Shown here piece by piece: positions 17,152 through 25,645 of a stretch of 64,000 nt of DNA. The position numbers and the translations under genes were made by a program. The stretch is taken from the NCBI GenBank assembly GCA_963791615.1, contig CAWBTE010000006.1:1240001-1304000 (forward strand), given 5' to 3'. Under the pieces are notes generated by a model, which saw nothing but the letters and a program-made list of their open reading frames with translations, was not told where the DNA came from and did not search any database. This DNA comes from CAILZL01 sp963791615 (lineage in GTDB: Bacteria; Pseudomonadota; Gammaproteobacteria; Steroidobacterales; Steroidobacteraceae). How positions within the stretch are numbered: the first letter of the stretch is position 1; the number at the start of each line of letters is the position of its first letter.

Positions 17152-18255
17152 TTACTTCTTCTTGGCCGGCTTTTTGGACTTCTTGGCCGCAGGCTTCTTG
17201 GCCTTGGCCACAACCTTTTTCACCGGCTTCCTGGCGACTTTTTTGCTCGCCTTCTTGACCGTTTTAGCGGCGGGTTTGCTCTTCTTCACCGGCGCAGCCT
17301 TGGTCTTGGCAGCAGGCTTGACCTTGGCTTTAACCTTGGACTTGGACTTGGACTTCGACTTGCTCTTGGCCTTCTTCTTGCCATGCCTGGCGTATTCCTG
17401 GGCAATCGCAGCGCCCAGCTCGGCAGGCGAACGCACGGTACGCACACCGGCGTCTTCCAGCGCCGCAAACTTGTCTGCGGCCGTGCCTTTGCCACCCGCG
17501 ACAATCGCGCCGGCATGGCCCATGCGCTTGCCGGGAGGAGCAGTCACACCGGCGATGTACGAGACCACCGGCTTGGTGACATTGTCCTTGATGAAACGTG
17601 CGCCGGCTTCTTCGTCGCTACCACCGATTTCGCCGACCATGATGATGGCTTCAGTCTTGGGGTCTTGTTCGAAGAGCGCCAGCACTTCCACGAAATTCAA
17701 ACCACGCACCGGATCGCCGCCGATGCCGACGCAGGTGCTCTGGCCAAGACCAATATTCGTGGTTTGGAACACGGCTTCATAAGTCAGCGTGCCGGAACGC
17801 GACACAATGCCCACCTTGCCCGGCTTATGAATGAAGCCCGGCATGATGCCGATCTTGCACTCGCCAGGCGTGATGATGCCGGGGCAGTTCGGACCGATCA
17901 GCAGACTGCCGTAGTCCTTGAGCGCCGACTTCACCTTGACCATGTCGTTCACCGGAATGCCTTCGGTGATGCAGACAATCAATTCAACGCCCGCATCGGC
18001 GGCTTCAAGAATGGCATCAGCCGCATACGGCGCTGGCACGTAAATCATGCTGACCGTGGCGCCGGTGCCGGCCACCGCATCGCGCACGGTGTTGAACACC
18101 GGCAGGCCGAGGTGCTTTTCACCGGCACGACCCGGGGTTACGCCACCAACCAGCTTGGTGCCATAGGCCAGACATTGTTCGGAATGGAAGGTGCCCTGCT
18201 TGCCGGTAAAGCCCTGGCAGATGACCTTGGTTTGTTTGTTGACGAGAATGCTCAT
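17152..18255 (-). CDS. sucD: Succinyl-CoA ligase alpha subunit with lysine-rich tail
   Basis: Alpha subunit of the TCA-cycle enzyme that makes succinate and a nucleoside triphosphate from succinyl-CoA; it holds the CoA-binding fold and the phosphorylated histidine. Residues 1-290 are a normal SucD (ILVNKQTKVICQGFTGKQGTFH, PAPYAADAILEAADAG, LIGPNCPGIITPGECKIGIMPG, SRSGTLTYEAV; the catalytic His is in GHAGAIV). The protein continues for about 75 extra residues made almost only of K, A, S, P and V (for example KSKSKSKSKSKVKAKVKPAA and AAKKSKKPAKKK), like histone-H1-type or AlgP-type tails. The usual length is about 290 residues. The tail is encoded in the same open frame with no sign of frameshift. 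Follows sucC at 47 bases. Confidence 0.96.
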   Translation of the reverse strand: MSILVNKQTKVICQGFTGKQGTFHSEQCLAYGTKLVGGVTPGRAGEKHLGLPVFNTVRDAVAGTGATVSMIYVPAPYAADAILEAADAGVELIVCITEGIPVNDMVKVKSALKDYGSLLIGPNCPGIITPGECKIGIMPGFIHKPGKVGIVSRSGTLTYEAVFQTTNIGLGQSTCVGIGGDPVRGLNFVEVLALFEQDPKTEAIIMVGEIGGSDEEAGARFIKDNVTKPVVSYIAGVTAPPGKRMGHAGAIVAGGKGTAADKFAALEDAGVRTVRSPAELGAAIAQEYARHGKKKAKSKSKSKSKSKVKAKVKPAAKTKAAPVKKSKPAAKTVKKASKKVARKPVKKVVAKAKKPAAKKSKKPAKKK

Positions 18256-18302
18256 GGAGTGATGTGCTCGATTGTTCGTTTGAGTGAAGGCCTTTGGCCT
18301 GC

Positions 18303-19472
18303 TTACTTGGCCTTTTTGACGGCTGCCACGACCTTCTTGGCCGCGTCCGTCAGGTCAGTGGCGGCAATCAGCGCCAGACCGCTGCTGCCCAGCAACTTGC
18401 GACCGGCTTCGGCATTGGTGCCTTCAATACGCACCACCACCGGCACCTGCACACCGACGTCTTTCACCGCCGCGATAATGCCTTCGGCAATCATGTCGCA
18501 GCGAACGATGCCGCCGAAAATATTGACCAGAATGGCCTTCACTTTCTTGTTGGACAGGATCAGGTTGAACGCTGCGGTCACGCGTTCCTTGGTGGCGCCG
18601 CCGCCAACGTCAAGGAAGTTGGCCGGTGCGCCGCCATGCAGCTTGATGACGTCCATGGTGGCCATGGCCAGACCTGCGCCGTTCACCATGCAGGCGATAT
18701 CGCCATCAAGGGACACGTAGTTCAATTCGTGTTTGGCCGCTTCGTTTTCAGTCGCGTCCTCTTGCGAAGGGTCGCGCCAGCCGGCCAGTTCTTTCTGACG
18801 GAACAGGGCGTTGTCTTCGATATTCAGCTTGGCATCCAGCGCCACCAGACGACCTTCGCCGTTGACAATCAGCGGATTGATTTCCAGCAGGCTGGCATCT
18901 TTTTCCAGATATAGCTTGTACAGACCCTGGGCAATCCCGGTGAACTCTTCCACTTGCTTGCCGGATAGCCCCAGCGCAAACGCCATGACCTTGCACTGCG
19001 AAGGTTGCAGACCCGCTGCCGGATGCACGTCAACACGGATCAGTTTTTCCGGGGTTTTTTCCGCAACTTCTTCGATGTCCATGCCACCCTCAGGCGACAC
19101 GATGAAAGCGATATGGCCCAGCTCGCGATTCAGCACCATGCTGACATACAGCTCACGCTCGATCTTGCCAGCTGTCTCGACATACACCTGGTGAATCGGC
19201 AGGCCTTCAGGACCAGTCTGATGCGTATGCAGATACTTGCCGAACATGCCCCGCGCAGCTTCAGCCGCTTTCTCCGGTGAATCCACCAGTTTGACGCCCC
19301 CGGCCTTGCCGCGGCCTCCGGCGTGCACCTGGGCTTTGACCACCCACTTGGCGCCACCGATCTTGCGGGCTGCATCGGCCGCTTCTTCCGGTGTGTTGGC
19401 AATCTGGCCGGCAGGTACTGGAATGCCGTAACGGGCGAACAGTTGTTTCGACTGATATTCGTGCAGATTCAT
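18303..19472 (-). CDS. sucC: Succinyl-CoA ligase beta subunit
   Basis: 389-residue ATP-grasp subunit of succinyl-CoA synthetase; binds the nucleotide and partners with SucD. Start MNLHEYQSKQLFARYGIPVP is the family N-terminus. ATP-grasp features include WVVKAQVHAGGRGKAGGVKL near residue 45, the metal-binding LEINPLIV near 196 and LDAKLNI near 213, and the C-terminal NIFGGIVRCDMIAEGI block near 325. Length and order (sucC then sucD) are normal. The gene is divergent from pilS, as in Xanthomonas-type pilus loci. Confidence 0.97.
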   Translation of the reverse strand: MNLHEYQSKQLFARYGIPVPAGQIANTPEEAADAARKIGGAKWVVKAQVHAGGRGKAGGVKLVDSPEKAAEAARGMFGKYLHTHQTGPEGLPIHQVYVETAGKIERELYVSMVLNRELGHIAFIVSPEGGMDIEEVAEKTPEKLIRVDVHPAAGLQPSQCKVMAFALGLSGKQVEEFTGIAQGLYKLYLEKDASLLEINPLIVNGEGRLVALDAKLNIEDNALFRQKELAGWRDPSQEDATENEAAKHELNYVSLDGDIACMVNGAGLAMATMDVIKLHGGAPANFLDVGGGATKERVTAAFNLILSNKKVKAILVNIFGGIVRCDMIAEGIIAAVKDVGVQVPVVVRIEGTNAEAGRKLLGSSGLALIAATDLTDAAKKVVAAVKKAK

Positions 19473-19679
19473 GCGCGATGCGTCTCATGTGCTAAGGGGT
19501 TGGACAAAATCGGCTACTGGTGCGTGTTGCAAATGCCAGAGGCCGACCAAAGGGCGGCGTATTCTGGGGCAATTGCCCGCAGAAGCAAAGAACTCTGCGG
19601 GTCTTCGCTTTCATAGTTTTCCGAATTGCGAGGCAGTAGGTTTCTGCGCACCGCGCGGCCTGTGCTAACTTGGTGCGAA

Positions 19680-21326
19680 ATGAGTACTGAAAAAATCGTC
19701 GTTGCACCTGCTGCTGCGCCCGCATTGCGACAGCCGCATGCCGACGCGGCGGCGTGGCGCATCCTGCTGCTGCTGAATCTGTTTCGCTTTCTGGTTCCAC
19801 TGGTGCTGGGCGGTCTGTTTCTGTTTCTCACTCCCAAACCGGTGGGAGCCCAGCAACCGGCGCTGTTTGCCGGCAGCTTGATCGCCTACGAGCTGTTTGC
19901 ACTGCTTACGTTCGTCAGCCTCAAGCGCCATTGGCCGGAGATTCAGACCCAGACGCTGACCCAAGTGCTGGTGGACATCGTGGTTGTGACCATGCTGGTG
20001 TATGCCAGCGGCGGCATGAACAGCGGTCTGGGCGCATTGCTGATCCTGCCGGTGACCGCCGCCAGCCTGATCATTCCCTCACGACTGGGGCTGCTGCTGG
20101 CAGCGGCGGCCACCCTGTCGCTGCTGTTTCAACAGGGCATGGATGTCCTCAGGGGAGTGAGCGATACCGGCGAGCTGACTGCTGCCGGAATGATCGGCGC
20201 GCTGCTGTTCATTCTCAGTCTCAGCGCCAGCTATGCCGGCAAACGACTCAGTGACAGTGAAGCGCTGATCAAGCAGCGGGAAGTAGACATTGCCAATCTC
20301 GCTGAGCTCAACGAGTTCATCGTGCAGCACCTGCGTGAATGCATTCTGGTGGTGGATGCGCAGGATCGTGTGCGTCTTATCAACGAATCCGCCGCCCAGC
20401 TGCTCAAGGACGGCCAGGTGACGACGGATACCTTGCTCGGCGAAATCTCACCACGGCTGCTGTATCTGCTGGACATCTGGCGCAGGCAGGAAGTCACACA
20501 ACCCAGCATGGCTGGCAACCTGGTTTCCGCCAATGGCGGCACCCTGATCCAGCCGCATTTTGTGGCGCTGGCCAATCAGACACCGGGCCCGACCCTGATT
20601 TTTCTGGAAGACACCAGCATCGTTGCCGAACGCGTGCAGCAATCCAAACTCGCCGCACTGGGCCGCCTGAGCGCCAGCATCGCCCACGAAATTCGCAATC
20701 CCGTGGGCGCAATGAGTCATGCGGCGCAACTGCTGTCAGAGTCACCGACGCTGACGACACAGGATCAACGCCTTAGCCAGATCATTACCAGCAATGCCGA
20801 ACGCGTCAGCACCATCATCAACAACATCCTGCAACTGTCGCGGCGCGAAGCAACCCACGCAGAATCCCTGTCGCTCAACGACTGGCTGGAAGAGTTCAGC
20901 ACCCAGTTTCGCCAGAGCTTTGAGCTGGATGAGAGTCAATTGCGCATTGAACGCCCCGGCTATCCGGTGACGGTCAAGGCTGATTCCTCACACCTGCATC
21001 AGATCGTCTCGAACCTGTGCGAGAACGCGCTCAAATATGGCCAGGCCGCAAACGGCAAATCACTGGAGCTACGCTTTGGCCGGATCAGCAATACCAACCG
21101 TCCCTACATGGAAGTAGCGGATCGTGGCCCGGGCATCAGCGCCGAGGAAGCGGAACAGATATTCGAGCCGTTCTTTACTGCCGGCGAAAGCGGCACCGGG
21201 CTGGGACTGTTCATCGCCCGCGAACTGGCGCATTGCAATCGCGCCGTACTGATCTACGAGCCACGCCACGGAGGTGGTAGCATTTTCCGGATCGTGTTCT
21301 CTGATCCACAGCGCTGGGAAGAATAA
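19680..21326 (+). CDS. pilS: PilS sensor histidine kinase
   Basis: 548-residue membrane kinase that, with PilR, controls pilin transcription. I chose the ATG at 19680 since an upstream start at 19626 adds unconserved residues. There are six membrane segments in residues 24-190, the arrangement through which PilS is thought to sense pilin subunits in the membrane. A PAS-like region follows (about 210-310), then the HisKA box with H in SIAHEIRNPVGAMSHAA, an N box (NLCENALKY) and ATP-lid glycines (ADRGPGIS, GTGLGLF). The stop is directly followed by the pilR ATG. Confidence 0.95.
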   Translation: MSTEKIVVAPAAAPALRQPHADAAAWRILLLLNLFRFLVPLVLGGLFLFLTPKPVGAQQPALFAGSLIAYELFALLTFVSLKRHWPEIQTQTLTQVLVDIVVVTMLVYASGGMNSGLGALLILPVTAASLIIPSRLGLLLAAAATLSLLFQQGMDVLRGVSDTGELTAAGMIGALLFILSLSASYAGKRLSDSEALIKQREVDIANLAELNEFIVQHLRECILVVDAQDRVRLINESAAQLLKDGQVTTDTLLGEISPRLLYLLDIWRRQEVTQPSMAGNLVSANGGTLIQPHFVALANQTPGPTLIFLEDTSIVAERVQQSKLAALGRLSASIAHEIRNPVGAMSHAAQLLSESPTLTTQDQRLSQIITSNAERVSTIINNILQLSRREATHAESLSLNDWLEEFSTQFRQSFELDESQLRIERPGYPVTVKADSSHLHQIVSNLCENALKYGQAANGKSLELRFGRISNTNRPYMEVADRGPGISAEEAEQIFEPFFTAGESGTGLGLFIARELAHCNRAVLIYEPRHGGGSIFRIVFSDPQRWEE

Positions 21327-22676
21327 ATGGGCAATGCCCGTGCCTTGATCGTCGATGACGAAGCCGATATCCGCGAATTGCTGGGCATCACGCTCGAACG
21401 CATGGATATCGATGTCACCGCCGCAGCCGATCTGGCCACCGCCACCCGCCTGCTGCGCAATACCGAATTTCAGCTGTGCCTGACTGACATGCATTTGCCG
21501 GACGGCAACGGCCTGAACCTGGTCGAATGGATACAGGGCAATCGACCGCAACTGCCCGTAGCCGTGATCACTGCGCATGGCAATGTGGAATCCGCAGTGC
21601 GCGCACTTAAACTCGGCGCTTTCGATTTCATTTCCAAACCGCTGGATCTGGCGGCGCTGCGCAAATTGATCTCGGCCACCCTGAAGCTGGCCGACAATCT
21701 GGAAGCCACCGGCGTGTTGCCGAAGATCCGGCTGCTGGGTCAGTCACCCGCCATGGATTCGCTGCGCGACATGATCGACAAAGTCGCGCGCAGCCAGGCC
21801 CCCGTGCATATCTATGGTGAGTCCGGCACCGGCAAAGAACTGGTCGCACACCTGATCCACGACACCAGCGCACGCCGCGACGCGCCGTTCGTGCCGGTGA
21901 ACTGCGGCGCGATCCCCAGTGAATTGATGGAAAGCGAATTGTTCGGCCACAAGAAAGGCAGCTTCACCGGTGCGGTATCCGACAAGCAAGGCCTGATCCA
22001 GAGCGCTGAAGGTGGCACCCTGTTTCTGGATGAAATCGCTGACCTGCCGCTGCACATGCAGGTGAAACTGTTACGCATCATCCAGCAAAAGACTGTGCGG
22101 CCGGTGGGTGAATCGAAAGAGATTCCGGTGGATGTACGCATCCTCTCCGCCACGCACAAGAACCTCAGCCAGATGGTCAGTGAAGGCAAGTTTCGCGAAG
22201 ACCTGTACTACCGCGTCAACGTCATCGAGATGCGCGTGCCTGCGCTACGCGAACGGGATGACGACATTGGTGAACTGACCACGGCCATACTGAAACGCCA
22301 GAGCAAGCAATTGGGACAAACCCTGCGGATCACGCCTGCCGCGCAGGACGCCCTGACGCACTACCACTTCCCGGGCAACGTACGCGAACTGGAAAACATT
22401 CTCGAACGTGCCGCCACGTTGTGTCCGGATCACACCATTGATCTCAGCGACCTGCAGCTGCGCCCGAAAACTGTTGCGTCTGCTGAAATGGCAGCCAGCA
22501 GCAACCCACAGGTGATGCCCGGGGAAGCGCTCGGCGACGCCCTCGAAGACATCGAACGCGACGCCATCATGAAAGCACTGGAACAAACCCGCTACAACAA
22601 GACCAAGGCCGCCGCACTGCTGGGCATGAGCTTCAGATCACTGCGCTATCGGATCAAGAAACTGGGGCTGGAGTAA
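21327..22676 (+). CDS. pilR: PilR sigma-54-dependent response regulator
   Basis: 449-residue NtrC-family activator of pilA. Domains: receiver (3-120) with acidic DDEAD and phospho-acceptor in LTDMHLPDG; AAA+ core (about 140-380) with Walker A GESGTGKE, the sigma-54 contact loop GSFTGA (Ser at the second place of the usual GAFTGA), Walker B FLDEIADL and arginine-finger region; C-terminal Fis-type helix-turn-helix (TRYNKTKAAALLGMSFRSLRYRIKKLGL). Adjacent to pilS with no gap. Its likely target is the sigma-54 promoter 250 bases downstream, in front of pilA. Confidence 0.96.
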   Translation: MGNARALIVDDEADIRELLGITLERMDIDVTAAADLATATRLLRNTEFQLCLTDMHLPDGNGLNLVEWIQGNRPQLPVAVITAHGNVESAVRALKLGAFDFISKPLDLAALRKLISATLKLADNLEATGVLPKIRLLGQSPAMDSLRDMIDKVARSQAPVHIYGESGTGKELVAHLIHDTSARRDAPFVPVNCGAIPSELMESELFGHKKGSFTGAVSDKQGLIQSAEGGTLFLDEIADLPLHMQVKLLRIIQQKTVRPVGESKEIPVDVRILSATHKNLSQMVSEGKFREDLYYRVNVIEMRVPALRERDDDIGELTTAILKRQSKQLGQTLRITPAAQDALTHYHFPGNVRELENILERAATLCPDHTIDLSDLQLRPKTVASAEMAASSNPQVMPGEALGDALEDIERDAIMKALEQTRYNKTKAAALLGMSFRSLRYRIKKLGLE

Positions 22677-22792
22677 TTTCTTTGTTGTCTGGCTCCGGCT
22701 CACTGTGATGTGCCTCGCACGGATCATGAGTTTGCACTGAAGAAAATCAGCAGTAGGCCGATCTCCGCAATACACATCCAGAATGCCAGTCA

Positions 22793-22827
22793 TGCCACTA
22801 AGTGACACGATGTGTCACTTAGTGGCA
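22793..22827. promoter_or_regulatory. Perfect 16-bp inverted repeat upstream of pilA, candidate PilR site
   Basis: Arms TGCCACTAAGTGACAC (22793-22808) and GTGTCACTTAGTGGCA (22812-22827) with a three-base spacer. It lacks a T run, so it is not an obvious terminator for pilR. Centre lies about 145 bases upstream of the predicted sigma-54 start point. PilR sites in Pseudomonas contain (C/G)TGTC elements; GTGTC occurs once on each strand here. The repeat is seen directly; the operator role is inferred. Confidence 0.6.
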
Positions 22828-22857
22828 CTGAGCCAGCAGCAGTAACGCATCACCGAT

Positions 22858-22873
22858 TGTGAACACAATCACG
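22858..22873. promoter_or_regulatory. CRP/Clp/Vfr-like site upstream of pilA
   Basis: TGTGA-N6-TCACG, matching nine of ten bases of the CRP-family consensus TGTGA-N6-TCACA. Lies between the large palindrome and the sigma-54 promoter. A binding protein is inferred only from the motif. Confidence 0.4.
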
Positions 22874-22926
22874 CCGCAAACTTAGCCGCTATTGTGTATC
22901 AAGCACTTAGCAATCGGATGAAGCCA

Positions 22927-22943
22927 CTGGCACGCCACTTGCT
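22927..22943 (+). promoter_or_regulatory. Sigma-54 promoter of pilA
   Basis: TGGCACG at 22928-22934, four bases, then TTGCT at 22939-22943: a full match to the -24/-12 consensus TGGCACG-N4-TTGCW. The predicted start point is about 22955, giving a leader of roughly 54 bases before the pilA ATG. PilR, encoded upstream, is the expected activator. Confidence 0.88.
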
Positions 22944-23007
22944 ATTAACCACTCAGGCGCAAATCGCCGACGCTTTTTTCAGTTCACCAACACTCGTGGA
23001 GATTCAT

Positions 23008-23469
23008 ATGCAGAAGCAAGTTCAAAAGGGCTTTACCCTGATCGAATTGATGATCGTGGTAGCCATCATCGGTATCCTGGCCGCCATCGCGCTGCCGGCT
23101 TACAACCAGTACACCAAGAAGGCGAAGTTTACTGAAGTAGTGCAGGCCACCGCCGGCGTGAAGACCGACGTTGAACTATGCATGGACGACCAGAATGGTG
23201 TCTACGCAAATTGCGTCACTTCAGGCAGCAACGGTATCGGTACTATGCCAGATGGCGCTGGCAACAAGTACGCCGGTCCGGTCACTCTGGCTGTTGTTGG
23301 TGGTCTTGTACAGATCCAAGCCGCAGCCAACGGAACGAATGGCCTGGGTACTGAAACATATCTGCTGGACGGAACTTGGCAGGGTGGCTCCGGTGGCATT
23401 GGCGGTCGCGTGACTTGGGCTGTAAACGCCGCATCAACCTGCCTTACTGCCAACATCTGCAAGAACTGA
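23008..23469 (+). CDS. pilA: Type IV major pilin
   Basis: 153-residue prepilin, the subunit of the type IV pilus fibre. I chose the ATG at 23008 with GGAG just upstream. The eight-residue leader ends in Gly and is followed by FTLIELMIVVAIIGIL, the class IVa cleavage site with mature F1 and E5; PilD would cut and methylate here. The alpha-1 spine is followed by a globular head with two Cys pairs (C in VELC and YANC; C in STC and NIC near the end), the second likely closing the C-terminal D-loop. The rest is rich in Gly, Ala, Asn and Thr. Strongly regulated by the sigma-54 promoter; followed by a terminator. Confidence 0.96.
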   Translation: MQKQVQKGFTLIELMIVVAIIGILAAIALPAYNQYTKKAKFTEVVQATAGVKTDVELCMDDQNGVYANCVTSGSNGIGTMPDGAGNKYAGPVTLAVVGGLVQIQAAANGTNGLGTETYLLDGTWQGGSGGIGGRVTWAVNAASTCLTANICKN

Positions 23470-23500
23470 TCTAATCAGCACTTACTTTCGTGTAGTAAGC

Positions 23501-23537
23501 AAAAGGCGGAGTACACCACTGTATTCCGCCTTTTTTG
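23501..23537 (+). terminator. Rho-independent terminator after pilA
   Basis: Arms AAAGGCGGA and TCCGCCTTT (with extra flanking pairing GTAC/GTAT) followed by a run of T. It would keep high pilA transcription from running into the downstream cassette. Confidence 0.85.
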
Positions 23538-23578
23538 ATTTAGAACGAAACAAACAACCCAACACGGAAGACCCAGCG

Positions 23579-23890
23579 ATGGAGACAACCCTCGCAACCA
23601 GCCCTACGAAACCATTCAGGCTCAACAAAAAGGAGCCTCTCTGGTTTGTCGTGTTCGTCTGCGCTTACTACTTGCCAATGGCAATGGATGGCACGACATC
23701 CATCATCAAGGATCAGCGTGCGCAACAGCTGTTTGAGCAGGTGACGAACACCCCTGCCGTGCGCATGGACATCGCCACCAACATCCTGACGCACCTCGCC
23801 TTGCTGGTACTTGTTTACGGGCTCCTCGTTTCACTCGCCAGCATGGTCAGCAAAGTGGGGCACATCAAACCATGGATTCCCGCACGTTGA
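23579..23890 (+). CDS. Small membrane protein; possible N-terminal part of the AlkP-type enzyme
   Basis: 103 residues with two predicted membrane helices (about 21-37 and 64-88). I do not recognise a family. A GGAAG lies eight bases before the ATG. Its end overlaps the next frame by 19 bases in a different reading frame. Two helices here plus three at the start of the next protein would give five, the number in LtaS- and EptA-type transferases, so this may be the broken or split front half of that enzyme. Alternatively it is a separate translationally coupled subunit. AT-richer than neighbours outside the cassette. Confidence 0.6.
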   Translation: METTLATSPTKPFRLNKKEPLWFVVFVCAYYLPMAMDGTTSIIKDQRAQQLFEQVTNTPAVRMDIATNILTHLALLVLVYGLLVSLASMVSKVGHIKPWIPAR

Positions 23891-25509
23891 TCCTGAGTCT
23901 GGGCTGGACACTACTGGTTTCTGGCAACGCCATGCTTTTTCCTGATTCGGGCTATACATTTGCTTTCCCCTTTCTGGCCAGACCCGCTCTAGCCGCAGCA
24001 ATCGCTGCGGGGCTAGCCTGCGGAACTTTGATTCTGCTCTTCCGAACCATGAGGCAGATTGCCGGCAAGCTTGGCCCAAGACGGCTTGCGGTCATCAGTT
24101 CTCTGTGCTTGGGCGTATGGATATCAAGCCACATTATTACCACCGTGATTGGCCATGACCAGAATGGATCACGCCATGTGATCATAATCGGCGTGGACTC
24201 CCTGTCGCACGTTGCTTATGAAAAACTTCAGAACCATCTGCCGAATATCAGCGGCCTCATGAAGTCCGGAACCAGTTACGAACGCGCATACACCCCGATT
24301 GGGCGAACATTTCCCGCCTGGATGTCGATACTCTCCGGCCAGAATCCGGCGCAACACGGCGGTGTATTCAATCTACGCAACATGGAGCAGGTAGAAAAAA
24401 GTCCTCTGGTTTCAAACGAGTTGCGAAAAGCGGGCTATCGAACCGTCTATGCCATTGACGAGCGCCGGTTCAATAATATTGATGAATCTTTCGGATTTGA
24501 TGAGGTCGTTGGCCCTGAAGCTGGCGCCCTGGACTTTGCCATCCAGCGCTTCAACGACGCACCACTGACCAACCTGCTGCTGCAAACCCGCGTGGGGCGG
24601 ATAGCCATGCCATTCTCCTACACCAATACTGCCTCATGGACCAACTATGATGCGCGGGGCTTTGTCAACAACATCCTCCATGCAACAGATGGCGCAGACC
24701 AACTGTTTTTGGCCACACACTTTGAATCAGCTCATTTTCCGTTCCAGACACGCCATGCAACGGAAAAATTTTCAGATAGCAATTCCTTCTGGAATGCACA
24801 TGCCGCAGCCCTTACCGTAGTCGACGCTCAGGTGGGTCAACTGCTGCAAGGGCTGCAGTACGCAGGCTTCCTGAACAATGCATTGGTCATCGTATTGTCA
24901 GACCACGGCGAAGGACTGGGCGAAATCGAGGTCAGTTCCACACTCGGCAGTGAGCCGTATGATCTGAATACGTGGGGACACGGTACCAGCGTAGTAAGTG
25001 ACCATCAAAATCACATCATTCTCAGCGCCGTAGAGTTCAGGAATGGAAAGTCCGCAAGCAGTTCCCGCAGCGACAACAGACAGGTATCGCTGATTGATCT
25101 GAAACCCGCTATTGAACAGTACATCCATAGCGGAACAATCAGCCTAGAACCGACTAGACAATGCCTGTTTGTCGAAACCGGACTGCGTTTCACGGCTGCC
25201 GCAGATTACCGCAAACTGGACGTAGCTCAACTTGCCGCCAATACGGCCAGCTACTACGAGATTGACTCTGCGGGCAGAATGCGACTGCGTGAGGAGGACC
25301 TTCAGGATCTGGTCCCTACCAAGGATGTGGGTCTACGCTGCAAGGATCGTCTGACGTTCTATTCGTTCTCGCAAGATAAATTCTTCGAGTTATCGCTCGA
25401 TGAAAAGGGACTACCGAAGCAGGAACAAATGCCGAACGCTCAATCAGTTCAGCAGATCAATGAGTATCGCAAAATGCTTCGCACTAGACTCAACGCATCA
25501 GACTCTTGA
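23872..25509 (+). CDS. Membrane-bound alkaline-phosphatase-superfamily (sulfatase-like) transferase/hydrolase
   Basis: 545 residues: three membrane helices in the first 95 residues, then a soluble AlkP-fold domain. Core residues are visible: metal-binding D in VIIIGVDSLSH (about 101-112), candidate nucleophile T in IGRTFPAWMSILSGQNPAQHGG (about 142-163; shown here as two pieces, IGRTFPAWMS and ILSGQNPAQHGG), SDHGEGLGE near 344 and a late His (WGHGTSVVSDH). Family members transfer phosphoethanolamine, phosphoglycerol or similar groups, or hydrolyse sulfate or phosphate esters; the substrate is not shown by sequence. Position between pilA and pilB suggests a pilin or envelope target. Similar logic applies to Neisseria PptA, which modifies pilin. 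Confidence 0.75.
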   Translation: MDSRTLILSLGWTLLVSGNAMLFPDSGYTFAFPFLARPALAAAIAAGLACGTLILLFRTMRQIAGKLGPRRLAVISSLCLGVWISSHIITTVIGHDQNGSRHVIIIGVDSLSHVAYEKLQNHLPNISGLMKSGTSYERAYTPIGRTFPAWMSILSGQNPAQHGGVFNLRNMEQVEKSPLVSNELRKAGYRTVYAIDERRFNNIDESFGFDEVVGPEAGALDFAIQRFNDAPLTNLLLQTRVGRIAMPFSYTNTASWTNYDARGFVNNILHATDGADQLFLATHFESAHFPFQTRHATEKFSDSNSFWNAHAAALTVVDAQVGQLLQGLQYAGFLNNALVIVLSDHGEGLGEIEVSSTLGSEPYDLNTWGHGTSVVSDHQNHIILSAVEFRNGKSASSSRSDNRQVSLIDLKPAIEQYIHSGTISLEPTRQCLFVETGLRFTAAADYRKLDVAQLAANTASYYEIDSAGRMRLREEDLQDLVPTKDVGLRCKDRLTFYSFSQDKFFELSLDEKGLPKQEQMPNAQSVQQINEYRKMLRTRLNASDS

Positions 25510-25645
25510 CGAAACAATCGCCACACTACACAGCTCCCCGATACGTCCTTCATGCATTGTCCCCGTCAAGGATGACCACCAGAACCAAGTAGCCATCAAA
25601 CCCACAAGCCGTAAGTGCGACTCCTTGAACATGGCCAGCTTTTGA

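Noticed and set aside
17038..18720. 560-codon plus-strand frame opposite sucD and sucC
   Set aside because: Antisense shadow; its Gly/Leu/Arg-rich start is the complement of the lysine tail of SucD and the REP-like repeat.
22855..22870. Short palindrome GATTGTG-AA-CACAATC upstream of pilA as a separate operator
   Set aside because: It overlaps the better-defined CRP-like site; I keep only that reading.
25400..25645. Plus-strand frame between the AlkP-type and acyltransferase genes
   Set aside because: Mostly overlaps the AlkP-type gene in another frame and shows no recognisable domain.
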